Source of the DNA: a virus
DNA: 31,625 nt
Reading direction: 5' to 3' (one strand)
IMG/VR virus record: IMGVR_UViG_3300025646_003943
Span: 1-31,625 of that record
In this document: piece by piece, positions 22,219-30,663 of the stretch
How the letters are laid out: every line of letters starts with the position of its first letter
How positions within the stretch are numbered: position 1 is the first letter of the stretch
Made by a program: the position numbers and the translations under genes
The notes under the pieces: model-generated
Seen by the model: only the letters and a program-made list of their open reading frames with translations
Database searches by the model: none
What the model was told of the DNA's origin: nothing

Positions 22219-23343
22219 GTCAATTGGTTCATTTAACCAATCAACAAATGATGATGGGTATACGGATAAATCCAATCTTCTACGTTCTACAAACTTCTTT
22301 AAGAATATTTGTAAGTTACTATGTTGCTCTTTAGTACATTTTGTCTGCAAAGACTTTTTTATAAAATTGTCTTTATTTTTGAACTGCACAGACAGTAAAC
22401 TCTCTTTACTTGCATCATCTAGTACATTTAATGCAAGATAATCTGGTTCGTTACAAAAAACCATGTCTATATAATAGTCGCCGTACTTATCCTCAAATTC
22501 TTTGAAGTTGAAAATAGTTAAGTTAGATAATACACTACTAAAAGACACTTTGCCTGCTTTTTGTAGGAGTTCAAGATTTTTTACAAATCTTTCATAACTG
22601 TTGTTCCATCTCACAAACTCGTAACTTTCGTTCAATCCTTCAGCACTAACTACAAACTCTACGTTGTCTCCTATATCTGCTAGTATACGTTCTAACCTGT
22701 CAGGATTAACACCTAATCCAGTGTACAACCTAACAGGATTCGTAAAGTTTTTTAGCAACTTAGTCAAACTATTGTTTAAAAAAGGTTCACCGCCAGTTAT
22801 AGACACAAACTTATAATTCTTATACTTAACTATTTCATCTATCAGTAAATTATAAGACTCAGTTTGATCTATTTTCTTTTGTCCTAACTTTAACAATACT
22901 AAGTCGTTTACATTAATATTATACCGGTCTTCAAATAGATATGGTCCGTTACTCGCTATGTCTCTAAGCCAAGCAGTACTGTATTGTTTTGTACAATACA
23001 CGCAAGTGAGGTTACAATCACTACCTAAATTAATATGTAGTACTTCTGGCTCCGTTGTTATGTCAGTATGTGTTACTTTATCAGACTCCATAACAAGACG
23101 CCTACTAGTCTTACCCTGTCGTTCGGGAGCCCAGCATGTGGCTTCACAACTAGGAACTTGTTTACCATCTAACATATCCTTGCGCTCTTGTGTTAGTATA
23201 GGTATGTTAAACAAGTTACCTGGGTTGTCTTTTAACCAGGCGGTATCTATTTTATGTGGGTAAGCGGCGCAACACGATTGTAATTGCCGACGCTCAGGTT
23301 CTATAGTTAGCCACCAAAATTTTTGAGAGCAATAACTACTCAT
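22201..23343 (-). CDS. Radical SAM protein (copy 4)
   Basis: This is a 380-aa protein. The radical SAM cluster motif C110-NLT-C114-VY-C117 lies after LHINLGSD, and SITGGEPFL is the GGEP SAM-binding motif. Before the core are Cys24, Cys25, Cys66 and Cys70 (CEATC), a Cys-rich N-terminal segment also seen in the other three radical SAM proteins of this window, which may bind a second Fe-S cluster. Substrate is unknown. Its ATG overlaps the TGA of the preceding radical SAM gene (ATGA). It is the last gene before the uvsY promoter. Confidence 0.85.
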   Translation of the reverse strand: MSSYCSQKFWWLTIEPERRQLQSCCAAYPHKIDTAWLKDNPGNLFNIPILTQERKDMLDGKQVPSCEATCWAPERQGKTSRRLVMESDKVTHTDITTEPEVLHINLGSDCNLTCVYCTKQYSTAWLRDIASNGPYLFEDRYNINVNDLVLLKLGQKKIDQTESYNLLIDEIVKYKNYKFVSITGGEPFLNNSLTKLLKNFTNPVRLYTGLGVNPDRLERILADIGDNVEFVVSAEGLNESYEFVRWNNSYERFVKNLELLQKAGKVSFSSVLSNLTIFNFKEFEDKYGDYYIDMVFCNEPDYLALNVLDDASKESLLSVQFKNKDNFIKKSLQTKCTKEQHSNLQIFLKKFVERRRLDLSVYPSSFVDWLNEPIDLTVTN

Positions 23344-24725
23344 AACAATTTGTTCCCCTCATTTAGAAGCGCATTTAGTTCTGGATAATAGTCTTTAAAG
23401 AATGTTGAACGTTTAAGGTCTTGCGGTTCTAAATACTCCCGTACATTACTTACACCTTCTTTAGAATCCATTATGCTTAATATTGGTGTAATTTTTTGGA
23501 CGAACTCTTCATTACTTATAGATAACAAACTATTTCTTATATTTTTCTTTACTGTACCAGGTAAATTAGTCACTGTCAATTCGTAAGGGTATGTAAGTAC
23601 ATTATATCTAAGTCCCATGCCAAGTTGGGTCGACAAATCAAAAACTTCCTTACTATAAAGTATATTAATATTAGTAATTGTGGCGTAAATGTTACAGATA
23701 TAATTAGTGTCTCCGTAGCGTTTTAAATTTTCACTTACTTTATGCCATGTAGATCCAAATCGTTCATACATAAAACGTTTGCCTACTGCATCAATACTAA
23801 AACTAAGTTCTACTTGCTTAAATTTATCCCAGTAATTAAATAGGAAGTCTGCAAATACTGTTCCGTTTGTATTATAATGTAATGATATATTTTTGCTAAG
23901 ATCATTATCTATAAAATATTGTAACAACTTTCTATGTGTTTTGTCCAGTAACGGTTCACCACCTGCAAATGTAATGTATCTTACATCCTTGCTTACACTA
24001 ATAATGTCTGACCAAAATGTACTTGACTCATTTGCTAACCAGTCAAACTCTATCGTTACTGCATCCTCGTAAAGACTCCAGGTACTACTAGAATGTGAAT
24101 TGCAAATCCTACATGCTAGGTTACACTTGTTACCCAACTTGATATCTAAGTTTAGTATCTTGTTTGCTGTTAAATCGTTGTAGTCTATGCCAAACTTGTG
24201 TTCTCTAAACACATATTCATCATTTAACCGTTTACTGACACCACCACTATCTTCTACTTGCCAGCACTCACCGCAAGCGTCTGGTCTATGCCCTTGTAAT
24301 AACTGTCGCTTCAGCTCTTGTTGTTTGGAGCTTGTAAAGTACCTAATAATACTGGTACTAGTCTCACCTAATTGCCTGTCCCATAAACAGCAACGATGTA
24401 AACTGCTGTCAACATCTATCTCTAGTCCTATCCACGGTGTCATACAAATTGTATCTGGTATGTTGTAGTTTGTAGGATTGTCTACCGACAAATTGCCTCT
24501 GTTTATGTTCTCAACAAAGAATGTATCAATGTCTAAATGTACAAATAACTTGCTAAGGTAACGCTCTAAGTGTTCTTTAGCATCAGACTCTACAACATCA
24601 TCAATAAAAAGAATGCGTTCGTTGTTAGCAAACGCACCCTTGTATACCGCCTGTAACTCAGTGTATATTTGATTTACTGGCTGTGTTAGTAGACTACTGT
24701 AGTTCTTCTTGAGTAGGTACTTCAT
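23340..24725 (-). CDS. Radical SAM protein (copy 3)
   Basis: This is a 461-aa protein from ATG 24725 (an upstream TTG at 24731 is less likely). The radical SAM motif C201-NLA-C205-RI-C208 follows LNLDIKLGNK, and ITFAGGEPLL is the GGEP motif. N-terminal to it is CMTPWIGLEI (C94), HRCCLW and a C151-GE-C154 pair: an auxiliary cysteine module placed before the core, in reverse of the usual C-terminal SPASM/twitch. Such proteins occur in marine T4-like phages with no proven function. The start lies inside the uvsX 3' end (32-nt overlap), so they are co-transcribed. Confidence 0.85.
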   Translation of the reverse strand: MKYLLKKNYSSLLTQPVNQIYTELQAVYKGAFANNERILFIDDVVESDAKEHLERYLSKLFVHLDIDTFFVENINRGNLSVDNPTNYNIPDTICMTPWIGLEIDVDSSLHRCCLWDRQLGETSTSIIRYFTSSKQQELKRQLLQGHRPDACGECWQVEDSGGVSKRLNDEYVFREHKFGIDYNDLTANKILNLDIKLGNKCNLACRICNSHSSSTWSLYEDAVTIEFDWLANESSTFWSDIISVSKDVRYITFAGGEPLLDKTHRKLLQYFIDNDLSKNISLHYNTNGTVFADFLFNYWDKFKQVELSFSIDAVGKRFMYERFGSTWHKVSENLKRYGDTNYICNIYATITNINILYSKEVFDLSTQLGMGLRYNVLTYPYELTVTNLPGTVKKNIRNSLLSISNEEFVQKITPILSIMDSKEGVSNVREYLEPQDLKRSTFFKDYYPELNALLNEGNKLL

Positions 24726-25800
24726 CAGCAATTTCTGGTTCCGTTGTAGGTACTTCTTCTGTTAGTTCTTGTTTTTTAGGTTTATCGTCCCAGTCTGCCA
24801 TAATAGCATCTAAACAACCACCTGTATTCTGTTCCCACTCTTTTCTGTAGAACTTGACTTCTTCGCCCTCACTTGCAACATACTTTAGTCTGTTGCCATC
24901 TTTTTGTAACAAGTTCTTTTTCTCAAACAAGTCTACTAGGCCACTGTATGGATTCATACCAGTTTCATAAGGAATCTTAACTTGTACACCTTCAAACGGT
25001 TTGGCATAACGAGTCTTCATTACTTTACAGCCTGCTCTAATACCTTTTACTTCAGAAGTTTTAACACCGTCTTCATCTTCTTTTAGTTTAAGTTTCTTCA
25101 TAGCAACTACAATACTTGAAGCATAGATAAAGCCCTGTCCACCTGATATCTTATCATCTGGATCAAACATATCTTGACTTGCGTATGTGTGGTTAGTACA
25201 TACCATGCCTACATTGTGGTTACCAAACATATTAACACAGTTACGTACAAGTGCTGTCAGTGCTTTAGGCTTACGACCCATATCACCTTTTAAGTCACCT
25301 TTATCGAACTGATCTACGTCAGTAGGTGTAAGTAGCATACCCAAACTGTCAATAACAAATAGTACTTTTGGTCTATCGTCTAATGGCAGAGTTTTGTAGT
25401 CTGCCATAAATGAACTAATAGTCTTTGCTACGTCATCAATCATAGCCAGGCCTAAACGTAGTAGTTTATCCTCACTGGTGTCTACTCCCAATGCGTGTAA
25501 CCAACTCTCATCTAGTGCGTTCTCACTGTCTACTAGTACAACAAAGATTCCTTGTTCTTGAGCGGCCTTAATAATGTTGCCTGAACAAATGTAACTTTTA
25601 CCTGCACCAGACTCACCTGCAAATACAGTCACTTTGCCTAGTGGTACACCTTTGTTAAAGTCTCCACTGATAAGATAGTTTAAGGCATAGTTGCCTGTTG
25701 AGATCCAGTCTGTAGGATCATTGAAGCCAAAACTAATTCCGTCAATGGCTTTAGTTAGGCCTTTTCTAAATTTTGATACGTCGAAGGGTTTTTGTGCCAT
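24694..25800 (-). CDS. uvsX: UvsX RecA-like recombinase
   Basis: This is a 368-aa protein. Walker A is GESGAGKS (62-69), Walker B is VLFVIDSLGML (146-156), VLVDSENALDE (88-98) carries the catalytic Glu region, and MVCTNHTY and KISGGQGFIYASS match motif regions in T4 UvsX. The C-terminus is an acidic, Pro/Glu-rich tail (EVPTTEPEIADEVPTQEEL) as in other UvsX. It forms presynaptic filaments for strand exchange and replication restart with UvsY and gp32. The ribosome binding site GAGG precedes the ATG; the gene starts 1 nt after a radical SAM gene ends. Confidence 0.95.
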   Translation of the reverse strand: MAQKPFDVSKFRKGLTKAIDGISFGFNDPTDWISTGNYALNYLISGDFNKGVPLGKVTVFAGESGAGKSYICSGNIIKAAQEQGIFVVLVDSENALDESWLHALGVDTSEDKLLRLGLAMIDDVAKTISSFMADYKTLPLDDRPKVLFVIDSLGMLLTPTDVDQFDKGDLKGDMGRKPKALTALVRNCVNMFGNHNVGMVCTNHTYASQDMFDPDDKISGGQGFIYASSIVVAMKKLKLKEDEDGVKTSEVKGIRAGCKVMKTRYAKPFEGVQVKIPYETGMNPYSGLVDLFEKKNLLQKDGNRLKYVASEGEEVKFYRKEWEQNTGGCLDAIMADWDDKPKKQELTEEVPTTEPEIADEVPTQEELQ

Positions 25801-25801
25801 G

Positions 25802-26956
25802 TTATTGCCTCATAAGTTTATAAATCTCAGGGAATATTTGCTCACTGTCTGTACTTCTGCGAGCATCTATCCACTGTAAGTATTCAATCGTGCTGTTTGG
25901 ATTTTTTTCAAACGGCTCTTGTATATATCTCAGTAAATTTCTATAACTGTTTTCTAATAGATGTCCTGGGTTTTCTTGTATTCGTTTACCTAGTATAACA
26001 CTTATTTTTTCCAGTGTCAATTTACTATGATGCCGAATGTTAAGTTCTACCGGTTCTGTTATTGGTCCTATTACAAATGCATTTGGATGAAAGTTCCAGT
26101 CGTTTTTAAATTTATCTATAAAGTTAAACATGCTATACGCATTAAGAGCAAAGTATAACATATTAAATGTTATCTTATGTCCTAGGTCTTTGATCCAACG
26201 TAAGTTGCTACAGAAGGTTGCCCAGTCTCCACCATACCGAATGTACTCGTATTCTGCACCCATTGTTTCTGCACTAACTGTCCAGTGTACATTTTTGAAC
26301 TGACATGCTAAGTCAAATACTTTTGTATTTGTCTGACTTAAATTAGTATTAATACGTAAACTTACATTGGGATTATACTTGTAAAGTTCCTCAAGTAGTT
26401 CTTCGTTCTCTGTCATTAGCATGGGCTCACCGCCTGCTAAGTAAACATTTTTTAACGTTTTGATATTTTCAAAAACATAATTACGCAGGTCTTTATATTT
26501 GTCTTTACCGGGCTTAGGTTGTTTTATTCCTAGTTCTTGTTCCCACTTACTACTAAACTCTGGACCACAGTATATACATTTAAAGTTACAGGTATTTTGC
26601 CAACGTATATCAATTTGGTGCAGTTCGTGTGCATTTTGATCGTATATAACTTTGTCAACGTTTCTTAGTTCTTTAATATAATACTTTCTATCGCTGATAA
26701 CATTTAAACCAGTTGTTTGTCTCTCGAGTTCATAGCAACCTTGACAACTATCGTGTTGTTTATTACTTTGTTGTGTCTTTTGTATTTCTAAGTTTTTAGA
26801 ACCACTAATTATTTCACGTATAGGCATAGTTTTAAGATCGCCTATATCTTGATATGCTCTTATACAGTTTTTGACTTGTCCATTGTGATTGACCATTACA
26901 CCCGTCCAAGGCACAGGACATCGTACATCACTAGTAATATATTCTTTAGCGTCCAT
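25802..26956 (-). CDS. Radical SAM protein (copy 2)
   Basis: This is a 384-aa protein. The core motif C123-NFK-C127-IY-C130 follows IDIRWQNT, and VYLAGGEPML is the GGEP motif. The N-terminal segment has C13 in RCPVPWTGVMV, C31 and a C71-QG-C74 pair, the same layout as the other copies (Cys-Pro/Thr-Pro-Trp start, then CxxC). This looks like an auxiliary Fe-S or substrate-recruiting module. The reaction is unknown. It starts one base inside the SDR stop (TAATG) and ends 1 nt before uvsX. Confidence 0.85.
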   Translation of the reverse strand: MDAKEYITSDVRCPVPWTGVMVNHNGQVKNCIRAYQDIGDLKTMPIREIISGSKNLEIQKTQQSNKQHDSCQGCYELERQTTGLNVISDRKYYIKELRNVDKVIYDQNAHELHQIDIRWQNTCNFKCIYCGPEFSSKWEQELGIKQPKPGKDKYKDLRNYVFENIKTLKNVYLAGGEPMLMTENEELLEELYKYNPNVSLRINTNLSQTNTKVFDLACQFKNVHWTVSAETMGAEYEYIRYGGDWATFCSNLRWIKDLGHKITFNMLYFALNAYSMFNFIDKFKNDWNFHPNAFVIGPITEPVELNIRHHSKLTLEKISVILGKRIQENPGHLLENSYRNLLRYIQEPFEKNPNSTIEYLQWIDARRSTDSEQIFPEIYKLMRQ

Positions 26957-27477
26957 TAGGCAATACTAACGTCGTAAATTTCCATACCTACTTGGTCATT
27001 TTCTAAAATAGTTGTAAGTCTCTTTACCCATGCGTGTACATTAGCGCCGCCTTCTTTTTGTGTGTCTACTTTACCTGGCCGCACAATTACAAGTTGTGGC
27101 CAAGTTTGATTATTACGTAATAGTTCAACAGCACTTTCTAATGCACGTTTTTGGTGATGGTACTTTAACATATGATAACCATCTAAACAACTAACAGTCA
27201 TACCTGCCATCATACTACTGATATTAATAATCTTTTTACCTGGTTTATCTTTCCAATATTCATACACATCAAACAATAATTCTGTTTGCGCATAACCTTG
27301 TTGTGCATTGTTAAAGAACCAATCAGCTTGTGCAATGCGTTCAGCCAAGTACTCGTGATTAGCAATATCCCATCCATTGCGTTTACTGTAATCTAATACA
27401 GTATGTCCTTTTTGAACATAATGATCTAATATTGCCTTGCCTATACCGTTTGTACCGCCTGTAATTGCTATTTTCAT
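26956..27477 (-). CDS. Short-chain dehydrogenase/reductase, compact
   Basis: This is a 173-aa protein. ITGGTNGIGKAIL (5-17) is the TGxxxGIG NAD(P)-binding motif, FFNNAQQG the NNAG-type motif, NISSMM supplies the catalytic Ser, and Y101-HML-K105 the YxxxK pair. It is shorter than the usual 250 aa, lacking most of the substrate-binding C-terminus, though all catalytic elements are present. It sits between two radical SAM genes with 1-4 nt overlaps, so it may act on the same metabolite (oxidising or reducing a sugar). Substrate is unknown. Confidence 0.85.
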   Translation of the reverse strand: MKIAITGGTNGIGKAILDHYVQKGHTVLDYSKRNGWDIANHEYLAERIAQADWFFNNAQQGYAQTELLFDVYEYWKDKPGKKIINISSMMAGMTVSCLDGYHMLKYHHQKRALESAVELLRNNQTWPQLVIVRPGKVDTQKEGGANVHAWVKRLTTILENDQVGMEIYDVSIA

Positions 27478-28424
27478 AACAGATATTCCTTATAATTAAT
27501 TTTCCTAATTGTATCTTGATACAGTAACCATTCAGACAACTTGTGACTGTTGTCCTGTTCAGTACCTACAACGTTAAATAATTCTTTTGCTGGCTCAGTT
27601 AAAAAGTTTGTATGTCTAACACTTAAGACGTCTGGCGCTTCTAAAAACGCCCATGCCCAATTTACTTTCTTATCCTCAGTAAATTTTTTAATATTATTAA
27701 AGTCTTGTAAGTTTAATGCGCTAATAGTAGACCATAGATCTAAATGAAACTTCTCATTCTTGAATTTATTATAGTAATTAAATTGCTTTAGCCATGTTTT
27801 CCAAGTTACGGGCCAACGTAAGTAGTCGTGTACCTTATCAATACCGTCCAAACTCATTGTTATTGTAACATCTATATCACGTTCAAGTAAACTCTTAACA
27901 TCTATTCTTAAACTACCGTTTGTGTTGATACGAATATAACGTACATTTTTTGGTGGATGTTCTAATAATGTTTTATAGTTAGGGCTCGCAGTGGGTTCAC
28001 CACCGTTAATGTCTAGTTTAAGTATGCGCTCCTGCGGAAAGTCATAAAACTTATCTGTATTATCTACACCAATTTTATTATTTGCGATTGCGCCAAACTT
28101 TGTGCTAAGGTGTGGATTACAATGCTGACATGCACTATTACATATATTGTCTAATACCCCGCCTATAATGAGATAGTCTTTGCGTATATTGTAAAGTTCC
28201 TCGTGTTGTTTCTCACTAAACTGTCTTATGCTTTCTTTGCCCTCATTTTCACTAACTTTACACCTTATACATTCGTCAGGCCAGTCTTGCAAGTTTTGAT
28301 TCCATTCACTAGCATTCATGTCATTGAACGACTTAAATCGTGGGGGGCGTACCATATGTCCGCACCGACTTACGGTACCGTCTGGATTTAATCTTGCAAA
28401 GTGTCTAAATCTAACGCAATTCAT
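27474..28424 (-). CDS. Radical SAM protein (copy 1)
   Basis: This is a 316-aa protein. The core motif C95-NSA-C99-QH-C102 follows IGGVLDNI, and LDINGGEPTAS is the GGEP motif. The N-terminal segment has C3, C21 (SRCGHM) and C52-IR-C55, again the CxxC module before the core. It is the shortest of the four. It overlaps the oxygenase-like gene upstream by 14 nt and the SDR gene by 4 nt. Reaction unknown. Confidence 0.85.
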   Translation of the reverse strand: MNCVRFRHFARLNPDGTVSRCGHMVRPPRFKSFNDMNASEWNQNLQDWPDECIRCKVSENEGKESIRQFSEKQHEELYNIRKDYLIIGGVLDNICNSACQHCNPHLSTKFGAIANNKIGVDNTDKFYDFPQERILKLDINGGEPTASPNYKTLLEHPPKNVRYIRINTNGSLRIDVKSLLERDIDVTITMSLDGIDKVHDYLRWPVTWKTWLKQFNYYNKFKNEKFHLDLWSTISALNLQDFNNIKKFTEDKKVNWAWAFLEAPDVLSVRHTNFLTEPAKELFNVVGTEQDNSHKLSEWLLYQDTIRKINYKEYLL

Positions 28425-28929
28425 TTACTGGTTCATTGAAAAATGTCATACTTAATACTATACGTGGCCCATATTCAATCTTTACACCGTGTGGTATCTG
28501 ACTGTTGAACACTATTGGTTTTGTAAAGAACTTGTGTGTAATTATCTCTGAGTTTGCTACCCAACCTTTTAAGTCATATACTTCTCTATCAAACTTATCT
28601 TTTATTTTTGGTCTGTAACTAATATCCTCATCATACCAATAGTTTATGTTACCCACACAGTTTTGTATAGGTATGTTAAGTTTAGCAACTACTGGTTTTG
28701 CATCTACGTGTAAGTCTAAATGTCTAGTAAGATACGTACAAGCAATATCTCTAGGATGCAGTTTGAGATCCTTGACTAGCCAATTCATCAGAGTAGGACA
28801 ACTACGTAGGCAAGTAGACTCGTCAATATCGTTCCATCCTTCTACAAGATCGTAACCAGCAAGGTGCTCCATGACTTCATGTTGTATTTGAATTATCCCA
28901 TGACACTCTAGCTCTTTAAATGCTTTCAT
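28411..28929 (-). CDS. 2-oxoglutarate/Fe(II) oxygenase-like protein
   Basis: This is a 172-aa protein from ATG 28929, MKAFKELECHG (a longer start lies 63 nt upstream inside the sulfotransferase gene). RHLDLHVDAKP gives a likely H74-x-D76 metal pair, LNIPIQNC and INYWYDE follow as core strands, and IPHGVKIEYGPRIVLSMTF holds the distal His (H147) and the Arg (R156) that binds 2-oxoglutarate. This HxD...H...R order is that of 2OG-Fe(II) dioxygenases, of the aspartyl/phytanoyl-type seen in many marine phages. It would hydroxylate a protein, sugar or nucleotide; substrate is unknown. Confidence 0.65.
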   Translation of the reverse strand: MKAFKELECHGIIQIQHEVMEHLAGYDLVEGWNDIDESTCLRSCPTLMNWLVKDLKLHPRDIACTYLTRHLDLHVDAKPVVAKLNIPIQNCVGNINYWYDEDISYRPKIKDKFDREVYDLKGWVANSEIITHKFFTKPIVFNSQIPHGVKIEYGPRIVLSMTFFNEPVNELR

Positions 28930-29500
28930 GTATTTTTTTACTATGTTCAAAAACTTCTTTATAGTATTCCTTGTGGTTAGTACGAAGTACACGCATTAGT
29001 TCATCAAAATGTACTTGTTCATTTATGTAGTTATCCCATATCATCTTATCACAAGTCATATAGAATTGTACTTTGTCTGACACAGGTACATCCATTGTAT
29101 TATAAGGTCGTTCGTGAAATACAGTTACCTCTCTAATTTTGTCTATGCTTTTAAACACAAAACTTGTTTGCTCGTTCATGTAACGATGCAAGTTAATTAG
29201 AGTGTAAAACTGTGGTGCGTAATGTTTATTTAAAAACAAATACTTTACAGCCGTATGCATACTAATGCCAGTCTGGTGTACAAATGTACTTACACCACTT
29301 TTAAACCTTGCAATAGGTTCTCGCCAGTAAACTGTAATTGTTTGTGCTTGTTGTATTTCTTTCAGTGTTGCTAACTTGTATCCTTCTTTATCTATACTAC
29401 TAGATGCATTTTTAAGGATTTTAGCCACGAGTTTGCCTGACGGTAACTTGTATACCTCAGGCGTATCGGGAAATAGTTCGTAATCGAGTTGTGTAAACAT
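28916..29500 (-). CDS. Sulfotransferase-like protein
   Basis: This is a 194-aa protein from ATG 29500 (MFTQLDYELFPD). An in-frame ATG at 29533 exists but falls inside the loop of the gene 32 terminator. KLVAKILKNASSSI resembles the 5'-phosphosulfate loop (K.a.SSS) and ITVYWREPIARFKSGVSTFV the R-x(7)-S 3'-phosphate motif of phage sulfotransferases. It is diverged from the sulfotransferase at 15564. No ribosome binding site is obvious. It opens the run ending with copy 4 of the radical SAM genes, reached by readthrough of the terminator unless an unseen promoter exists. Confidence 0.6.
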   Translation of the reverse strand: MFTQLDYELFPDTPEVYKLPSGKLVAKILKNASSSIDKEGYKLATLKEIQQAQTITVYWREPIARFKSGVSTFVHQTGISMHTAVKYLFLNKHYAPQFYTLINLHRYMNEQTSFVFKSIDKIREVTVFHERPYNTMDVPVSDKVQFYMTCDKMIWDNYINEQVHFDELMRVLRTNHKEYYKEVFEHSKKIHESI

Positions 29501-29516
29501 TGTACTTGTAGTATTA

Positions 29517-29546
29517 AAGCAGGTGCCCACCATTGGACACCCGCTT
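29517..29546 (-). terminator. Strong terminator hairpin after gene 32
   Basis: On the minus strand AAGCGGGTGTCC, loop AATGGT, GGGCACCTGCTT (12-bp stem with two wobble pairs), followed by TAATAC. It lies 24 nt after the gene 32 stop and before the sulfotransferase-like gene. The only upstream in-frame ATG of that gene (29533) is in its loop. Confidence 0.75.
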
Positions 29547-29570
29547 CTAACTACTTACTACTAGGAGGTT

Positions 29571-30557
29571 TTATTGCTTTTGTCTATTTCTAATCATAGC
29601 CAGAATGTCTTCTGCTCTCTGGCTTGCTGGTTTAGCAGTTTCAACTGGTGCTGTTGTTTCTGCTGGTTCCATATCTTCTTCTGACTCAGGTTGTGCTTCA
29701 GCTACCGGTGCTGGAGCAGGCTTTGAAGCAGGAGCACTTTCAGTTGCAGGTTCTGCGTTAGCAATAACGACACCTGCTGGTCTAAAGTAGTTGCCCCACT
29801 TATCAGCGTCATATGGTTGCCCATCTACTGATGCTTCAAACATTTCTTTCATAACCTTGAGCGTTGTCTCATCAGGACGCTTGGGCAAGAAGTCTGCTAG
29901 ATCGAATAAACCATATTGTTCTATAGCCGCTGTTTCTGTTGAAGTTAGTGCAGACTCTCGCCTTGCCCAATTACTTGTAGAGTAGTCACTGTAACCGCCT
30001 TTGCTGGTTTTAACTACTCTGAAGTCTAAGCCTTGATTGTAGTCAGTTGGTAACTCAACCATGTCTGGGTCAAGTAGTGCTGACTTAATCAGGTTAAAGA
30101 TTTGTGGACTAATTACAAATCTACGAATTGGATTCTCAGGAGTTGCATCCTCCTGCATAGGATTTTCTCGTACAAAGCCCTGGAACAAATAACTACGCTT
30201 CTTCCAGTACTTACGACCCATATCTTCAAGACTCTTGTCTTTGAACCAAGTTCTGACTTCTGACAGGATAGGACAGGTCTCTCCCCACATCTCAACGCAT
30301 GGGACTTGTACTTGTACAGGTTTGCTATCTGCTTGTCCTTTAATACCCTGGAAAGGTAAACGGATCATAGCACGTTCTACCCAGAAAAAGTCATTTTTAG
30401 AATTGCCATCAGGAAGGAACCTGATAGTTGCGGTGTCGCCTTCTTTAATATTCCAGTGTGCAAAGATAGCATTGTCGCCACCCCCACTAGAATTACCGCC
30501 TTGTTTGTTTTCTTGTTGTTGCAGTCTTGCTCTGATATCGGCCAATGATGTTGCCAT
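29571..30557 (-). CDS. 32: Single-stranded DNA-binding protein gp32
   Basis: This is a 328-aa protein (T4 gp32 is 301). N-terminal ATSLADIRARLQQQENK is the B-domain that gives cooperative binding, then a Gly/Ser linker. The OB-fold core follows (FAHWNIKEGDTATIRFLPDG; IRLPFQGIKG; KYWKKRSYLFQGFVREN). The zinc module is degenerate: only C87 and C95 remain (PCVEMWGETCPI), as in cyanophage gp32 as I recall. The C-terminus is long, Ala/Pro/Glu-rich, and ends in a helix (SQRAEDILAMIRNRQKQ). It coats ssDNA and contacts UvsY, polymerase and helicase loader. AAGGAG lies 7 nt before the ATG. Confidence 0.95.
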   Translation of the reverse strand: MATSLADIRARLQQQENKQGGNSSGGGDNAIFAHWNIKEGDTATIRFLPDGNSKNDFFWVERAMIRLPFQGIKGQADSKPVQVQVPCVEMWGETCPILSEVRTWFKDKSLEDMGRKYWKKRSYLFQGFVRENPMQEDATPENPIRRFVISPQIFNLIKSALLDPDMVELPTDYNQGLDFRVVKTSKGGYSDYSTSNWARRESALTSTETAAIEQYGLFDLADFLPKRPDETTLKVMKEMFEASVDGQPYDADKWGNYFRPAGVVIANAEPATESAPASKPAPAPVAEAQPESEEDMEPAETTAPVETAKPASQRAEDILAMIRNRQKQ

Positions 30558-30590
30558 AATGTTTTCTCCTTAATAAGTTTGCCATAATGT
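30551..30590 (-). repeat. Direct repeat ACATTATGGCAA at gene 32 start
   Basis: The 12-bp sequence ACATTATGGCAA occurs on the minus strand at 30590-30579 and again at 30562-30551; the second copy is the true start of gene 32. The first copy is an ATG-containing decoy 28 nt upstream, without its own AGGAG. It may serve in autoregulation. Confidence 0.8.
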
Positions 30591-30628
30591 ATGCCTAAAT
30601 GCATACACCACCTTATGTAGTGTATACA
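30588..30628 (-). promoter_or_regulatory. Gene 32 leader with two competing hairpins
   Basis: On the minus strand GTATACAC ... GTGTATGC (8 bp, one wobble, 11-nt loop) and TGTATGC-ATTTAG-GCATACA (7 bp, 6-nt loop) share the segment TGTATGC, so only one can form at a time. T4 gp32 represses its own translation by binding a structured leader (a pseudoknot). The position here is equivalent; the mechanism is inferred. Confidence 0.5.
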
Positions 30629-30647
30629 ATTTTATTTATGCCGTCAA
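30619..30647 (-). promoter_or_regulatory. Candidate sigma70-type promoter for gene 32 (TTGACG-17-TACACT)
   Basis: On the minus strand TTGACG (30647-30642), 17 nt, then TACACT (30624-30619); a TATACA at 15-nt spacing is an alternative. It overlaps the late promoter, and its start would lie about 20 nt downstream of the late start, leaving out the 5' arm of the first leader hairpin. Confidence 0.4.
30633..30640 (-). promoter_or_regulatory. Candidate late promoter for gene 32 (CATAAATA)
   Basis: The minus strand reads GGCATAAATAAAATTG, the same GCATAAATAAA core as at 5944-5951. It lies 76 nt before the gene 32 ATG. A small inverted repeat GCCGT ... ACGGC sits just upstream, between the stop of the preceding gene and this site. 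Confidence 0.6.
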
Positions 30648-30663
30648 GTTAAAACGGCAAAAT

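Noticed and set aside
28930-28992. Longer N-terminus for the 2OG-oxygenase-like gene
   Set aside because: The extra 21 codons lie inside the sulfotransferase-like gene and the segment is not like the rest of the domain; ATG 28929 gives an overlap in keeping with the other pairs.
29563-29568. AGGAGG on the plus strand, a perfect ribosome binding site sequence
   Set aside because: No start codon or coding frame follows on the plus strand; it lies between gene 32 and its terminator and is probably chance.
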